From Halorubrum aethiopicum (GTDB lineage: Archaea > Halobacteriota > Halobacteria > Halobacteriales > Haloferacaceae): a DNA stretch of 64,000 nt. Of the stretch, positions 33,342 to 42,455 are shown in pieces. The number at the start of each line of letters is the position of its first letter. The first letter of the stretch is position 1. The notes beneath the pieces are model-generated. The model had not been told where the DNA came from, did not search any database, and saw nothing but the letters and a program-made list of their open reading frames with translations. Location: NCBI RefSeq assembly GCF_001542905.1, contig NZ_LOAJ01000001.1, positions 868,001 to 932,000 of the forward strand, read 5' to 3'. The translations under genes and the position numbers were made by a program.

Positions 33342-34561
33342 TCTCGATCAGCAAGCTGCTCTGCGGGCTCGACGCCGAGAGCGACGGGCTCCGGTACGAC
33401 GCCGCCGGCGACTCGGCCGAGCCGCAGATCACGGAGCGGAAACAGCGCCGCCCGGTCGTCGTCTGGAACGCGACGAAGCGGTGTAACCTCCACTGCGACC
33501 ACTGCTACGCCGGCGCGGACGCCGACTGCGCGCCCGGCGAGCTCTCCACGGCGGAGGCGAAGGGGCTTCTCGACGGGCTCGCCGACTACGGCGTCCCGGT
33601 CGTGCTCTTCTCGGGCGGCGAGCCGCTGATGCGCGAGGACCTCCCGAAACTCGTCGCGTACGCGGCGGATCGCGGGATACGGCCGGTGCTCTCGACGAAC
33701 GGGACGCTCCTGACGCGGGAGGCGGCCGCCGAGTTGAAGGAGGCGGGCCTTCAGTACGCCGGCGTCTCCGTCGACGGGCTCGCCGAGCGCAACGACGCCT
33801 TTCGGGGCCGGGAGGGCGCGTTCGACGCGGCGGTCCGGGGGATCGAGGCCTGTCTCGACGTCGGGCTGAAGACCGGGCTCCGGTACACGATCACCGAGGC
33901 GAACGCGCCCGACCTGGAGGGCGTGATCGACCTGCTGGCCGACGTCGGCGTCGACCGCTTCTGCTTCTACCACCTCGATTACGGCGGCCGCGGCGCGGAC
34001 ATCGTCGACGCCGACCTCTCGCCGGCGCGGAAACGCGAGGCGGTCCGGACGCTGTGTGACCTCACCCGCGAGTACCACGACCGCGGCGAGGAGATCGAGA
34101 CGCTGCTCGTGGGCAACTACGCCGACGCCGGCTACCTCGTCGAGTACGCCCGCCGGGAGCTGGGCCCGGAACACGCCGAGCGCATTCGGGCGTACCTCGA
34201 ACGCAACGGCGGCGACCCGGCGGGCGAGCGCGTCGCCGACGTCGATCCGGTCGGCAACGTCCACCTCACGCAGTTCTGGCAGGGCCACGCGCTCGGCAAC
34301 GTCCGCGACCGCCCCTTCGCCGCGATCTGGGAGGACGAGTCGGACCCGCTGCTGGCCGCGCTCCGCGACCGCGACGACCGGCTCACCGGCCGGTGTGCGG
34401 AGTGTCGGTACCGCTCGATCTGTCGCGGCGGCTCGCGGCTCCGGGCGCTGCGGACGACCGGCGACCTCTTCGCGCCCGACCCGCAGTGTTACCTCCGCGA
34501 GGAGGAGATCGCGCCGGACGCCGCGACCCCGGTCGATCGGGTCGGCGACGCGGCCGACTGA
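33338..34561 (+). CDS. Radical-SAM/SPASM-like protein coupled to the PaaB-like gene
   Basis: 407 residues. The SAM/4Fe-4S motif is CNLHCDHCYAG (CxxxCxxC, about residue 48), with GGEPLMREDLPKLVAYAADRG following. The barrel continues VSVDGLAERNDAFRG. A cysteine-rich C-terminus (CAECRYRSICRGGSRLRAL...DPQC) forms a partial SPASM-type auxiliary cluster. NATKRCNLHC and CFYHLDYGGRGADIVDADL fit a haloarchaeal family I recall as TIGR04347. The related AhbC/AhbD enzymes act in haem synthesis, so either haem or RiPP chemistry is possible. Confidence 0.88.
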   Translation: MISISKLLCGLDAESDGLRYDAAGDSAEPQITERKQRRPVVVWNATKRCNLHCDHCYAGADADCAPGELSTAEAKGLLDGLADYGVPVVLFSGGEPLMREDLPKLVAYAADRGIRPVLSTNGTLLTREAAAELKEAGLQYAGVSVDGLAERNDAFRGREGAFDAAVRGIEACLDVGLKTGLRYTITEANAPDLEGVIDLLADVGVDRFCFYHLDYGGRGADIVDADLSPARKREAVRTLCDLTREYHDRGEEIETLLVGNYADAGYLVEYARRELGPEHAERIRAYLERNGGDPAGERVADVDPVGNVHLTQFWQGHALGNVRDRPFAAIWEDESDPLLAALRDRDDRLTGRCAECRYRSICRGGSRLRALRTTGDLFAPDPQCYLREEEIAPDAATPVDRVGDAAD

Positions 34562-34592
34562 GGCGGGTCCGATCCGCCGGGCCTTCCCGCGC

Positions 34593-35615
34593 TCACGCCG
34601 GAAGCAGCGGGAGCAGGGCCGCGCTCGCCTCCGCGACCGCCGCGACCGCCCCGGTCACCGCCGCATCCGCCTCCGCGACCGCCGTGCCGCCCTCCGCCAT
34701 CCCCTCGAGTTCGTCGCTGTAGGTGACGGTGACATACAGCAGGGTGAAGATGACCGCGTTGTGGAGGCCGTGGAGCAGCGCCGGGACGACCAGGTTCTCC
34801 GTGTACTCGTACACCGCGCCGAAGACGAGGCTCGGGAAGAAGAGGATCGCGACCGTGGTGAGCCGCCCCGAGACCCCGCCCGTCAGCGCCATCACGTGGA
34901 TGAACGCGAAGATCCCGGAGGCGATCGCGATGGCGGGGACCGCCGGCAGCGACTCCCGGAGCCGTCCCTGGACGATCCCCCGGTAGAGGACCTCCTCGGA
35001 GGGCCCGACGACGAGGAACATGGCGACGACGAAGAGCGGGATGATCGCCGGGTTCCGCATGGCGAGCTCCGCGCTCTGGTTCGAGGCCGCCTCCCCGCCG
35101 AGCAGCTGGACGACCGAGGAGACGACGAGCAGCGTGATCACGATCACGACCCAGCCGCCGACGACGAGCCCGACCTCCGTCAGGCTCGGCCGACGGACGC
35201 CGAGATACGAGACGATCCCCGCCCGGTCGAACCCCCGCCACGCGAGGTAGCCGACCGCGAGCCCGCCGAACGCGACGTACTGCCCCACGATCAGCGTGAG
35301 CACCACGTACACCGCCAGCGGCAGCCCGCCGACCGCGGAGTCGACCAGGAATATCCCCTGCCCGCCGAGGACCGCCAGCACCGGACCGAGAACGCCGAGC
35401 ACGGCCGCGACGGCGACCGCGATCGCGGGGGAGCCGCCGCCCGTCCCGGCGGGGTCGTCGGCGGCGGTCCCGTCGGGGTCGGTGGCGGCGGTCCCGGCGG
35501 GATCGACGGCGGTCGCGTCCGGGTCGCCGGCGGCTGAGTCGGTGGCGGCGGAGTCGTCGTCGTGAGCGTCCGCGGCGGGCGCGCGGTCGACCGGGTCGTC
35601 GGAGGGATCCGTCAT
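34593..35615 (-). CDS. CPBP-family (CAAX-like) intramembrane protease
   Basis: 340 residues. An acidic N-terminal tail of about 60 residues with DPxGTAA-type repeats precedes eight or so helices. The family motifs are GPSEEVLYRG (EExxxR, about residue 205), IFAFIHV and LHGLHNAV, the ligands of this glutamate/histidine membrane protease. Roles range from prenyl-protein processing to bacteriocin immunity; no partner is evident here. The ATG at 35615 is the second possible start; a GTG-region extension adds nine residues. Confidence 0.87.
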   Translation of the reverse strand: MTDPSDDPVDRAPAADAHDDDSAATDSAAGDPDATAVDPAGTAATDPDGTAADDPAGTGGGSPAIAVAVAAVLGVLGPVLAVLGGQGIFLVDSAVGGLPLAVYVVLTLIVGQYVAFGGLAVGYLAWRGFDRAGIVSYLGVRRPSLTEVGLVVGGWVVIVITLLVVSSVVQLLGGEAASNQSAELAMRNPAIIPLFVVAMFLVVGPSEEVLYRGIVQGRLRESLPAVPAIAIASGIFAFIHVMALTGGVSGRLTTVAILFFPSLVFGAVYEYTENLVVPALLHGLHNAVIFTLLYVTVTYSDELEGMAEGGTAVAEADAAVTGAVAAVAEASAALLPLLPA

Positions 35616-35697
35616 CGGCTCCCGTTCGGTCCGGTCGGGCAAAGGGCTTGTCCGTCGGTCGCGGGTCGCCGCCGGGCCGGCCGCGAACGCTCCGCCG

Positions 35698-36243
35698 TCA
35701 TCGGTACAGCAGCTCGTACCACGTCACGGCGGTCACCGCCCGGCCGTCGCGGAGGCCGTCGTCGACGACGCTCGCGAGCAGGTCGTCGTACGGGACCGTC
35801 TCCACCGCGATCGACTCGTCGCGGTCGAGGTCGCGGTCGGCGGTCGGCTCACACTCGGTCGCGAGGAAGTGGTGGTGGACCGCGTTCGTCACCCCGTTCG
35901 CCGGTTCGACGGTCGTGAGGTGTTCGAAGGCCGCCGCCTCGTGGCCGGTCTCCTCGGCGAGCTCGCGGGCGGCCGCCCGCTCCAGGTCGTCGCGGTCCTC
36001 GGGTTCGACCGTGCCCGCCGGCAGCCCGCGGTTGGTCCGGCCGACGGCCTGCCGCCACTCGTCGATGACGACGACGTCGCCGTCGGGCGTCAGCGGCAAC
36101 ACCACGACGGCCGGCGGCTCGTCGACGTAGTGGTACTCCCCGTCGCCGTCGTCGGGGAACCGCACCTCGTCCCGGCGCACGTCGAACCCCGGACAGCGGT
36201 AGTCGATCTCGGTGTCGGTCGTCTCCCACGCGAGGTCGCTCAT
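35698..36243 (-). CDS. NUDIX hydrolase, ADP-ribose pyrophosphatase-like
   Basis: 181 residues. The Nudix box GTVEPEDRDDLERAAARELAEETGHEA is close to GX5EX7REUXEEXGU, with one extra residue before the helix. The flanking domain (PPAVVVLPLTPDGDVVVIDEWRQAVGRTNRGLPAG) is the ADP-ribose pyrophosphatase pattern. It would hydrolyse nucleoside diphosphate derivatives. The ATG at 36243 begins MSDLAWETTDTEIDY. The C-terminal half is acidic and sits 82 bp from the start of the CPBP gene. Confidence 0.87.
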   Translation of the reverse strand: MSDLAWETTDTEIDYRCPGFDVRRDEVRFPDDGDGEYHYVDEPPAVVVLPLTPDGDVVVIDEWRQAVGRTNRGLPAGTVEPEDRDDLERAAARELAEETGHEAAAFEHLTTVEPANGVTNAVHHHFLATECEPTADRDLDRDESIAVETVPYDDLLASVVDDGLRDGRAVTAVTWYELLYR

Positions 36244-36314
36244 ACCACCGACTCGGCGCTCCGCGAGGTAAATCCTCGGCATCGGGGCGACGGCGGGAGG
36301 TCCACACGCCGCCG

Positions 36315-36773
36315 TCACTCGCGGTCCGTCGTCGACCGGCGGTCCCGGACGGCCGCCGTCACGCGCGCGGCGACCGTCCCGCCGATCCACGCCAGCGTCC
36401 CCAACACGAGCGCCTGGACGCCGAGGTAGACGAGCCCGTCGACGCCGAGGAGCGCGGCGACCCGCTCGAGGAGGGGGCGTCCGGAGAGCCCGAGCAGGTA
36501 GTGGTCGGCGCTGTACCCGAGAAGCGCCGCGTAGACGACGACCCACGCGACCGCCAGCCCGTCGCCGCGGTGGGCGAGGACGCCGGCGACGAGGAGGCCG
36601 GCGACCGCCGCGTCCCACGGGAGGAACACGACGCCCCCGACGACCTCGAAGACGCCCACCGCGTAGCCGACGAGGACGCCGAGGAAACAGAGCGGCGGCA
36701 CGACGAGTCGCGGGTCGGGCCGGGGTCGGTTCTCCCGGTCGGAACCGAGGAGGAGCCTGCGGAGGGAGGGCAT
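36315..36773 (-). CDS. Four-helix membrane protein of unknown function
   Basis: 152 residues. A basic start (MPSLRRLLLGSDRENRPRPDP) precedes about four helices, including CFLGVLVGYAVGVFEVVGG and VYLGVQALVLGTLAWIGGTVAARV. A short loop SADHYLLGLSGRPLLERV lies between. It resembles the small DUF-type integral membrane proteins of haloarchaea, but I cannot assign one. The ATG at 36773 is preceded by a GACCTTTTTGTG promoter-like element about 25 nt upstream. Confidence 0.65.
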   Translation of the reverse strand: MPSLRRLLLGSDRENRPRPDPRLVVPPLCFLGVLVGYAVGVFEVVGGVVFLPWDAAVAGLLVAGVLAHRGDGLAVAWVVVYAALLGYSADHYLLGLSGRPLLERVAALLGVDGLVYLGVQALVLGTLAWIGGTVAARVTAAVRDRRSTTDRE

Positions 36774-36878
36774 GTCCGGTCGGTGTCGGCGAGGACACAA
36801 AAAGGTCGACGCGCCCGATCGGCCTCGCCGTCGCTTCGCGGTCGCGTCGACGCCGATCCGTCGGCCCGTTTCCCTCGG

Positions 36879-38393
36879 TCACTCCCAGTCGCCGAGCGAC
36901 GCCTGTCCCTCCCCGGAACGACGCGGTCCGGGGTCGTCTCCGTCGTCCCCGTCGTCCCGGTGGCCTCCCCCGTCCCACTCCTCCTCGGCGGTCGATTCCT
37001 CGCCGACCCAGTCGGTGAGCTTGCTGCCGTCGCCGTCGTCGTCACCGTCGGCCGCGGTCCGCGGATCGGGCGGTCGGGATCCCTCGTCGGGCCTCTCGGT
37101 TCCGTCGGCCCCGTCGGCCTCCTCGAACCCGCCGAGCGTCGCCTGGTCGCCCTCCGAGAAGTCGAGGTTCGACACGCGCACGCCGAGCTTGCGGACCTCG
37201 TCGTCGTCGAACTCGGAGAGCAGCTCCAGCGCCACCTCCTCGACCAGTTCGGGGTCGTCGACGGGGCCGGGGAGGCTCCGGGCACGGGTGTTGACGTCGA
37301 ACGGCGGCAGGACCGCCTTGATCCCGATCGTGCGGTACAGGCAGCCCCGCTCGCGGGCGCGCCGGGCCACGTCGCTCGCGAGCGCGGAGACGGTCTCCCG
37401 CTTGCGCTCCTCGTCGGTCGTCCGCGGCAGCGACGACTCCCGCGAGAGGCTCTTCGGCAGTCCCCGCGGGGTCACCTCGCGGTCGTCCTCGCCGCGGGCG
37501 CGCCGCACCAGCGCCCGGCCGCGGTCGCCGAACGCCTCGGCGAGCGCCTCCGGGTCGGCGGCGGCCACGTCGCCCGCGGTCTCGATCCCGCGCTCCGCGA
37601 GCGCCCGCTCGGTCACCGGGCCGACGCCGTGGAGCGCGGCCGTCGGCAGCGGCGCGAGGAACGCCTCGACGGAACCGGGCGGCACGACGACGAGCCCGTC
37701 CGGCTTGTCCGCGTCGCTCGCGACCTTCGCCGCCGACATGTTCGGCGCGACGCCGACGCTCGCGGGCACGCCCGCCTCCCGCTCGATGCGCTGTTTGACG
37801 TGCCGGGCGTACCCCTCCGCGAGCGTCCGGACCTCGCCCGGCCCCGCCGCGGCGCTCGGTGCCGGCTCGCCGCCGTCCGCGCCGCCCGCCGCGTCCCAGG
37901 CGGTCCGGTCGGTGACGTCGAGGTACGCCTCGTCGACGCTCACCTCGCGGAGCACGTCGGCGCAGTCGCGGAGGACCGCTTTCACCTCTCCGGCGACCTC
38001 CTCGTAGAACGCCATGTCGACGGGGAGGTAGCGCCCGGTCTCCTCGGGGTCGGGCGCGTCCGGATCTGCGGGGTCGGCGTCGGCGCGCCGCGGCAGCCGG
38101 TCGAGCGCCTCGGAGATCGGCGTCGCGCTCTCGACGCCGAACGCGCGGGCCTCGTAGCTCGCGGTCGCGACCGCGCCGACCGTCTCGCCGGGCTCGTACC
38201 CCATCCCCACCACGACGGGCTCGCCGCGGAGGTCGGGGCGGCGCAGGCGCTCACAGGAGGCGTAAAAACAGTCCATGTCGACGTGGAGGACGACGCGGTC
38301 GGAGCCGCCCGCGTCGTCCTCCTCGTCGGCTCCGGGGAGCGTCCCGCCGTCGGTCGTCCGCGGATCGCCGCCCCGTGGATCGGCACCCTCCAT
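36879..38393 (-). CDS. dinB: Y-family DNA polymerase IV with PCNA-binding motifs
   Basis: 504 residues. The palm/catalytic motifs are HVDMDCFYASCE (about residue 37) and REVSVDEAYLDVTDR with the metal-binding aspartates/glutamates. The helix-hairpin-helix is at TAALHGVGPVTERALAERGI, and the little-finger domain ends near VRVSNLDF. A long acidic tail then carries QATLGGFEE and the terminal QASLGDWE, both PIP-like (QxxLxxF/W) motifs for PCNA. It does translesion synthesis. It extends the family with about 25 acidic residues at the N-terminus. A CTTAAGAC box lies about 28 nt before the ATG. Confidence 0.95.
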   Translation of the reverse strand: MEGADPRGGDPRTTDGGTLPGADEEDDAGGSDRVVLHVDMDCFYASCERLRRPDLRGEPVVVGMGYEPGETVGAVATASYEARAFGVESATPISEALDRLPRRADADPADPDAPDPEETGRYLPVDMAFYEEVAGEVKAVLRDCADVLREVSVDEAYLDVTDRTAWDAAGGADGGEPAPSAAAGPGEVRTLAEGYARHVKQRIEREAGVPASVGVAPNMSAAKVASDADKPDGLVVVPPGSVEAFLAPLPTAALHGVGPVTERALAERGIETAGDVAAADPEALAEAFGDRGRALVRRARGEDDREVTPRGLPKSLSRESSLPRTTDEERKRETVSALASDVARRARERGCLYRTIGIKAVLPPFDVNTRARSLPGPVDDPELVEEVALELLSEFDDDEVRKLGVRVSNLDFSEGDQATLGGFEEADGADGTERPDEGSRPPDPRTAADGDDDGDGSKLTDWVGEESTAEEEWDGGGHRDDGDDGDDPGPRRSGEGQASLGDWE

Positions 38394-38578
38394 CGCCCGT
38401 GGGTCGGCCCCGCGTCGTCTTAAGCGCCCGCCACGCGCGGCGGAGGTGAAACCGGGACACCGGACGGCGTCGCTTCCGGCCGGGTCGTACCGGTCCGAAC
38501 CGTACCGCCTCGAACCCGCATCCCTCGCGTCCCGCCTCGACCATAGCGTTTTGTGTGCTCGCGGAGACGTGCCGGTGT

Positions 38579-39238
38579 ATGTCCGACGAGACGGAGGAGA
38601 CGGTCCACGAGTCCGAACGGTCGCGCAGCCGACAGGCGCTCGCTACCTACTTCCGGCGGATCGCGAGGGCGCTCGGCCGCGGCGAGCCGGTCCCCGTCGA
38701 CGACGCCGGGACGGTCACCGTCGACCCGCCGGCCGACCCCGACATGGAGGTCGAGATCGAACGCCAGGGCGACACGGTCGCGCTCGAACTCGAGGTCGAG
38801 TGGACGGAGGAGGAGGGCGACGTCGACCTCGACGCCGCCGCGAGCAAGGCGACGTTCGAGATCTACGAGGACGCCGCCGACGAGTGGCGCTGGCGGCTCG
38901 TCCACGACAACGGGAACATCATCGCCGACGGCGGGGGTGGCTACTCGGACAGGCGCGACGCCGAGAACGGCCTCGAGTCCGTGAAACGGAACGCGCCCGG
39001 CGCACACGTCGTCGACCTGAAGAAGGAGGAGGAACCGCCCGAGGAGGGCGGCAGCAACGCGACCTTCGAGGTGTTCGAGGACAAGGCGGGGAAGCGCCGC
39101 TGGCGGCTCGTCCACGACAACGGCAACGTGATCGCCGACGGCGGGCAGGGATACGCCTCGAAACGGAACGCGGTCAACGGTCTCCGCAGCGTGAAGGAGA
39201 ACGCGCCGGGCGCGGCCGTCGAGGAGGTCGACGAGTAG
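38579..39238 (+). CDS. Amphi-Trp domain protein with two YegP-like (HVO_2922) domains
   Basis: 219 residues. The first 85 residues (ESERSRSRQALATYFRRIARAL...VELEVEW-type) fit the amphi-Trp domain seen in haloarchaea. Then two near-identical repeats follow: ATFEIYEDAADEWRWRLVHDNGNIIADGGGGYSDRRDAENGLESVK at about residues 98-145 and ATFEVFEDKAGKRRWRLVHDNGNVIADGGQGYASKRNAVNGLRSVK at about residues 160-207. These are DUF1508/YegP-like units found in the HVO_2922 family. The function is unknown. The ATG at 38579 is preferred to the one eight codons upstream. Confidence 0.85.
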   Translation: MSDETEETVHESERSRSRQALATYFRRIARALGRGEPVPVDDAGTVTVDPPADPDMEVEIERQGDTVALELEVEWTEEEGDVDLDAAASKATFEIYEDAADEWRWRLVHDNGNIIADGGGGYSDRRDAENGLESVKRNAPGAHVVDLKKEEEPPEEGGSNATFEVFEDKAGKRRWRLVHDNGNVIADGGQGYASKRNAVNGLRSVKENAPGAAVEEVDE

Positions 39239-39340
39239 GGACGGAGACCCGCCGATCGGGAGCGGACGGGGGGCGGAGAAGGCGGCCAACCACGGGGCCG
39301 AACGGAGTCGTTTAACCCGCGGGCCGGTCTCCTTGCTCGC

Positions 39341-40378
39341 ATGACGAACGCACTGGAGGTCGAGAACCTTCAGAAGAGCTACGGGGACCTCGACGCCCTG
39401 AAGGGGGTGTCGCTGACCGTCCCCGAGGGAGCCTTCTTCGGGCTGCTCGGCCCCAACGGAGCCGGGAAGACGACGTTCATCAACGTCCTCGTCGGGCTCG
39501 TGCGCGCCTCCGGCGGCGAGGCGCGCGTCTTCGGCCACGACGTGGAGGACGACTACCGGGAGGCGCGCGACCGCATCGGGCTCGCCCCACAGGAGTTCAA
39601 CGTCGACCGGTTCTTCCCGATCCACGAGGTGTTGGAGCACAAGGCTGGCTATCACGGCGTCTCACGCGACGTGGCGGCGGAGCGCGCCGAGCGCGCGCTC
39701 AAGCAGGTCGGGATCTACGACAAGCGCGACACCCGCTTCGACTGGCTCTCCGGCGGGATGAAACGCCGGTTCATGCTGGCGCGCGCGCTCGTCACCGACC
39801 CCGACCTGTTGATCCTCGACGAGCCCTCCGCCGGCGTCGACGTCCAGCTGCGCCGCGACCTGTGGGACCTCGTGACGGAGCTGAACGAGCAGGGGACGAC
39901 CGTCCTCCTCACCACCCACTACATCGAGGAGGCGGAGCGGCTCTGTGACGAGGTCGCGATCCTCGACCGGGGACGAGTCGTCACCGTCGCCTCCCCGGAG
40001 GAGCTGATGGACCGCGGAACGGACCGCGTCGTCATCGCGCTCCGGGACCCGCCGGCGTCCGCGGGCGCGCTCTCCGATCTCCTTCCCGACGACGACCGGA
40101 TCGAGGAGGTGAGCCTCGAGGAGGACCGCCTCGTCGTCACGGCGCGACAGGGCGGGCTGGTCGCGCCCGACCTCGTCCGCGAGCTCGACCGCGGCGGCCA
40201 CGAGATCCTCGACATGGAGATCAAACGCACCTCCCTCGAGGAGGTGTTCGTGGACATGACCCGCCACGACGAGGGGAACGAAGGCGCGGACGGGGAGACT
40301 CCCCGATCGAGCGGGAACGGCTCCGACGACGCGCCTCTCGAGACCGCCGCGGCCGGCGGCGGGGAGGGCTCCCGATGA
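39341..40378 (+). CDS. ABC-2-type exporter ATPase
   Basis: 345 residues. Walker A LGPNGAGKTTFINVLVG, signature WLSGGMKRRFMLARAL, Walker B DLLILDEPSAGVD and the switch histidine in TTHYIEEAERL are all complete. It belongs to the CcmA/NodI/drug-exporter class. The C-terminal 60 residues after the normal domain are polar, with EGADGETPRSSGNGSDD. The stop overlaps the next ATG (ATGA, 40375-40378). A cgtttaaccc box lies about 29 nt before the start. The substrate is unknown. Confidence 0.92.
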   Translation: MTNALEVENLQKSYGDLDALKGVSLTVPEGAFFGLLGPNGAGKTTFINVLVGLVRASGGEARVFGHDVEDDYREARDRIGLAPQEFNVDRFFPIHEVLEHKAGYHGVSRDVAAERAERALKQVGIYDKRDTRFDWLSGGMKRRFMLARALVTDPDLLILDEPSAGVDVQLRRDLWDLVTELNEQGTTVLLTTHYIEEAERLCDEVAILDRGRVVTVASPEELMDRGTDRVVIALRDPPASAGALSDLLPDDDRIEEVSLEEDRLVVTARQGGLVAPDLVRELDRGGHEILDMEIKRTSLEEVFVDMTRHDEGNEGADGETPRSSGNGSDDAPLETAAAGGGEGSR

Positions 40379-41172
40379 GCGGCGACGCCGGAGCCGTCGA
40401 CCTCACCGGCTTCCTCACGCTCACCAAGCGGGAGGTCCTGCGGTTCCTGCGGCGGCCGAGCAACACGTTCGCGCCGCCCTTTATCACCAACGTGCTGTAC
40501 TTCTCCGTGTTCGGCGTCATCCTCGGCGAGCGGGTCGGGACGATCACGGGCGTGCCGTACATCCTCTTCATCCTGCCCGGACTGGTCGTGCTCGGCGCGG
40601 TGTCGAACAGCTTCGAGAACGCCTCCTTCTCCATCTTCCACGGGCGCTGGAACGAGTACATCCACGAGGTGCTCACCTCGCCGCTGTCGTACGCGGGGAT
40701 GGTGGGCGCGTACGTCCTCGCGGCCGCGACCCGCGGGGCCCTCGTCGGCGGGCTCATCGCCGCGATCGGATGGACGATCGTCACCGCGCTGTTCCGACCC
40801 GTTCCGGTCGAGGAGCCGCTGTACCTGCTCGCGTTCCTGCTCGTCATCACGCTGCTCTTCGCCAGCCTCGGCGTGATCGGCGGGCTCGCCGCCAGCGACT
40901 TCGACGACCTCACCGTGATGAACCAGTTCATCCTCCGGCCCCTGGTCTTCTTCGGCGCGGTGTTCTACTCGCTCGAGGACCTCACGCCGCTGTTGCGCGA
41001 CGTCTCGCTTCTCAACCCGATGGTGTACATGGTCAACGGCGTGCGCTACGGCTTCCTCGGCGTCGCGGAGGTCGACCCGCGGCTCTCGCTCGTCGTGCTC
41101 GCCGGGATGACCGCGGCCGCGGCCGGGATCGACGTGCTGCTGTTCAGGCGCGGCTACGGGCTGACCGAGTGA
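40375..41172 (+). CDS. ABC-2-type exporter permease
   Basis: 265 residues with about six helices and the ABC-2 pattern: LTKREVLRFLRRPSNTFAPP at the N-terminus, GLVVLGAVSNSFENASFSIFHGRWNEYIHEVLTSPLSY, and FFGAVFYSLEDLTPLLRDVSLLNPMVYMVNGVRYGFLG near the C-terminus. It pairs with the preceding ATPase by a four-base overlap. Such exporters move drugs, lipids or polysaccharides; nothing here decides which. Confidence 0.92.
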   Translation: MSGDAGAVDLTGFLTLTKREVLRFLRRPSNTFAPPFITNVLYFSVFGVILGERVGTITGVPYILFILPGLVVLGAVSNSFENASFSIFHGRWNEYIHEVLTSPLSYAGMVGAYVLAAATRGALVGGLIAAIGWTIVTALFRPVPVEEPLYLLAFLLVITLLFASLGVIGGLAASDFDDLTVMNQFILRPLVFFGAVFYSLEDLTPLLRDVSLLNPMVYMVNGVRYGFLGVAEVDPRLSLVVLAGMTAAAAGIDVLLFRRGYGLTE

Positions 41173-41275
41173 GTCGCCGGGGAGCCGGCGTCCCGGACTG
41201 CGCCCGATCCTGCCACACGACCCGCATCCCGGACCGCACCGCTTATTCGCCGCGGCTCTCTACCTCGGGCCGGAC

Positions 41276-42445
41276 ATGGACGCGCTCCACGCCAAGTACC
41301 CGTTCTTCGAGGGGGCCCGCGACGCCGTCGCCGGGGCGTCGGCGTCGCTGCCGGAGCTCGTCGCCGCCGACGCGCCGGCGGTCGACCGGGCTCGCGAGCG
41401 CGTCGAGCGGGCGTTACTCGAGGGCACGGTCGAGCCCGAGGCGGGCGCGTTCGGGAGCTCGGCGACCGACGTCGACGCCCGCGCGGAGCTGCTCTCGTAT
41501 CCCATCGCCCGGATCCTCGTCTCGCTTCTCGACTCCGATCCCGCCATCGAGAAGTACGCGGCCGCGGAGGCGTCGACCGCGCTCGACCGTCTCCGGGCCG
41601 ACCTCGAGCGCGACGACGGGCTCAGGTCGACGCCGACGCCGACCGTCGACCTCGACGACGCGCTCGCCGAGTTCGACCTGTCGGACGCCGTCCGCGCCGA
41701 GCCGGTCCGCGGGAGCCGCGACCCGAGCCACTACCGGATGGCCGTCGGTCCGTACCTCCGGCTGAGTTCGCCGTCGTGGGGCGACTCCTGGCGGCTCGTC
41801 AACCGGGCGCTCGCGGACGGCGCGGTGCGGATCACGCGCGAGGAGCTGCTGGAGGCGCTCGGGGCAGCCATCGAGGCGCGGGTCCGCGAGGGGCTCCCGT
41901 TCGAGTTGGAGGCCGGCGAGGGGATCGCGGCGGAGCTGGAGTCGCGCGTGGCGGAGCTGAAGCGGCTGCTCTCCGAGCGCACCTACGCCGGGCCGATCGA
42001 CGTCGTCGCGCCGGCGCTTTTCCCGCCGTGTATGGAGAACCTGATCGGGAAGGCGGAACGCGGCGTCGAGCTGTCGGGCCCGGAGAGCTTCGCGCTGATG
42101 GCGTTTCTCGTCGGGATCGGAATGTCGCCCGACGAGGTGGTCGCCTTCTGTGTGGACACGAGCCTCGACGCCGAGGGGATCCGCTATCAGACGGAGTACC
42201 TCGCGGACGACCGCGGGACGCAGTACCCGCCGCCGACGTGCGAGACGCTGTCGAACTACGGCATCTGTCACAACGAGGACGACCACATGCGCGTCGCCGC
42301 CGACCCCCTCTCGTACTACGAGACCCGGGTGAACGAGGCCGACGGCGACGAGATCGTCGACTGGCGGGAGGAACACGGGAGGGCCGCCACCGCCGACGAG
42401 AGCGGGGATGCGGCTACGGGAGAGGGAGAACCCGTCGAGAAGTGA
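41276..42445 (+). CDS. priL: DNA primase large subunit
   Basis: 389 residues. Conserved stretches are KYPFFEGARDAV at the start, SYPIARILVSLLDSDPAIEKYAAAEA, and the C-terminal 4Fe-4S domain with cysteines in PPCMENLIG, FCVDTSL, PPTCETLSNYGICHN, flanked by HMRVAADPLSYYE. PriL partners PriS to start DNA chains and holds the cluster. The final 30 residues are acidic and low complexity. The gene follows the ABC pair on the same strand, but 103 bp apart with its own promoter-like ccgcttattcg. Confidence 0.95.
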   Translation: MDALHAKYPFFEGARDAVAGASASLPELVAADAPAVDRARERVERALLEGTVEPEAGAFGSSATDVDARAELLSYPIARILVSLLDSDPAIEKYAAAEASTALDRLRADLERDDGLRSTPTPTVDLDDALAEFDLSDAVRAEPVRGSRDPSHYRMAVGPYLRLSSPSWGDSWRLVNRALADGAVRITREELLEALGAAIEARVREGLPFELEAGEGIAAELESRVAELKRLLSERTYAGPIDVVAPALFPPCMENLIGKAERGVELSGPESFALMAFLVGIGMSPDEVVAFCVDTSLDAEGIRYQTEYLADDRGTQYPPPTCETLSNYGICHNEDDHMRVAADPLSYYETRVNEADGDEIVDWREEHGRAATADESGDAATGEGEPVEK

Positions 42446-42455
42446 GACCGGGGGA

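Noticed and set aside
33056..35537. Forward frame of 493 codons at 34056-35537
   Set aside because: Shadow over the radical-SAM and CPBP genes; low complexity and no motif.
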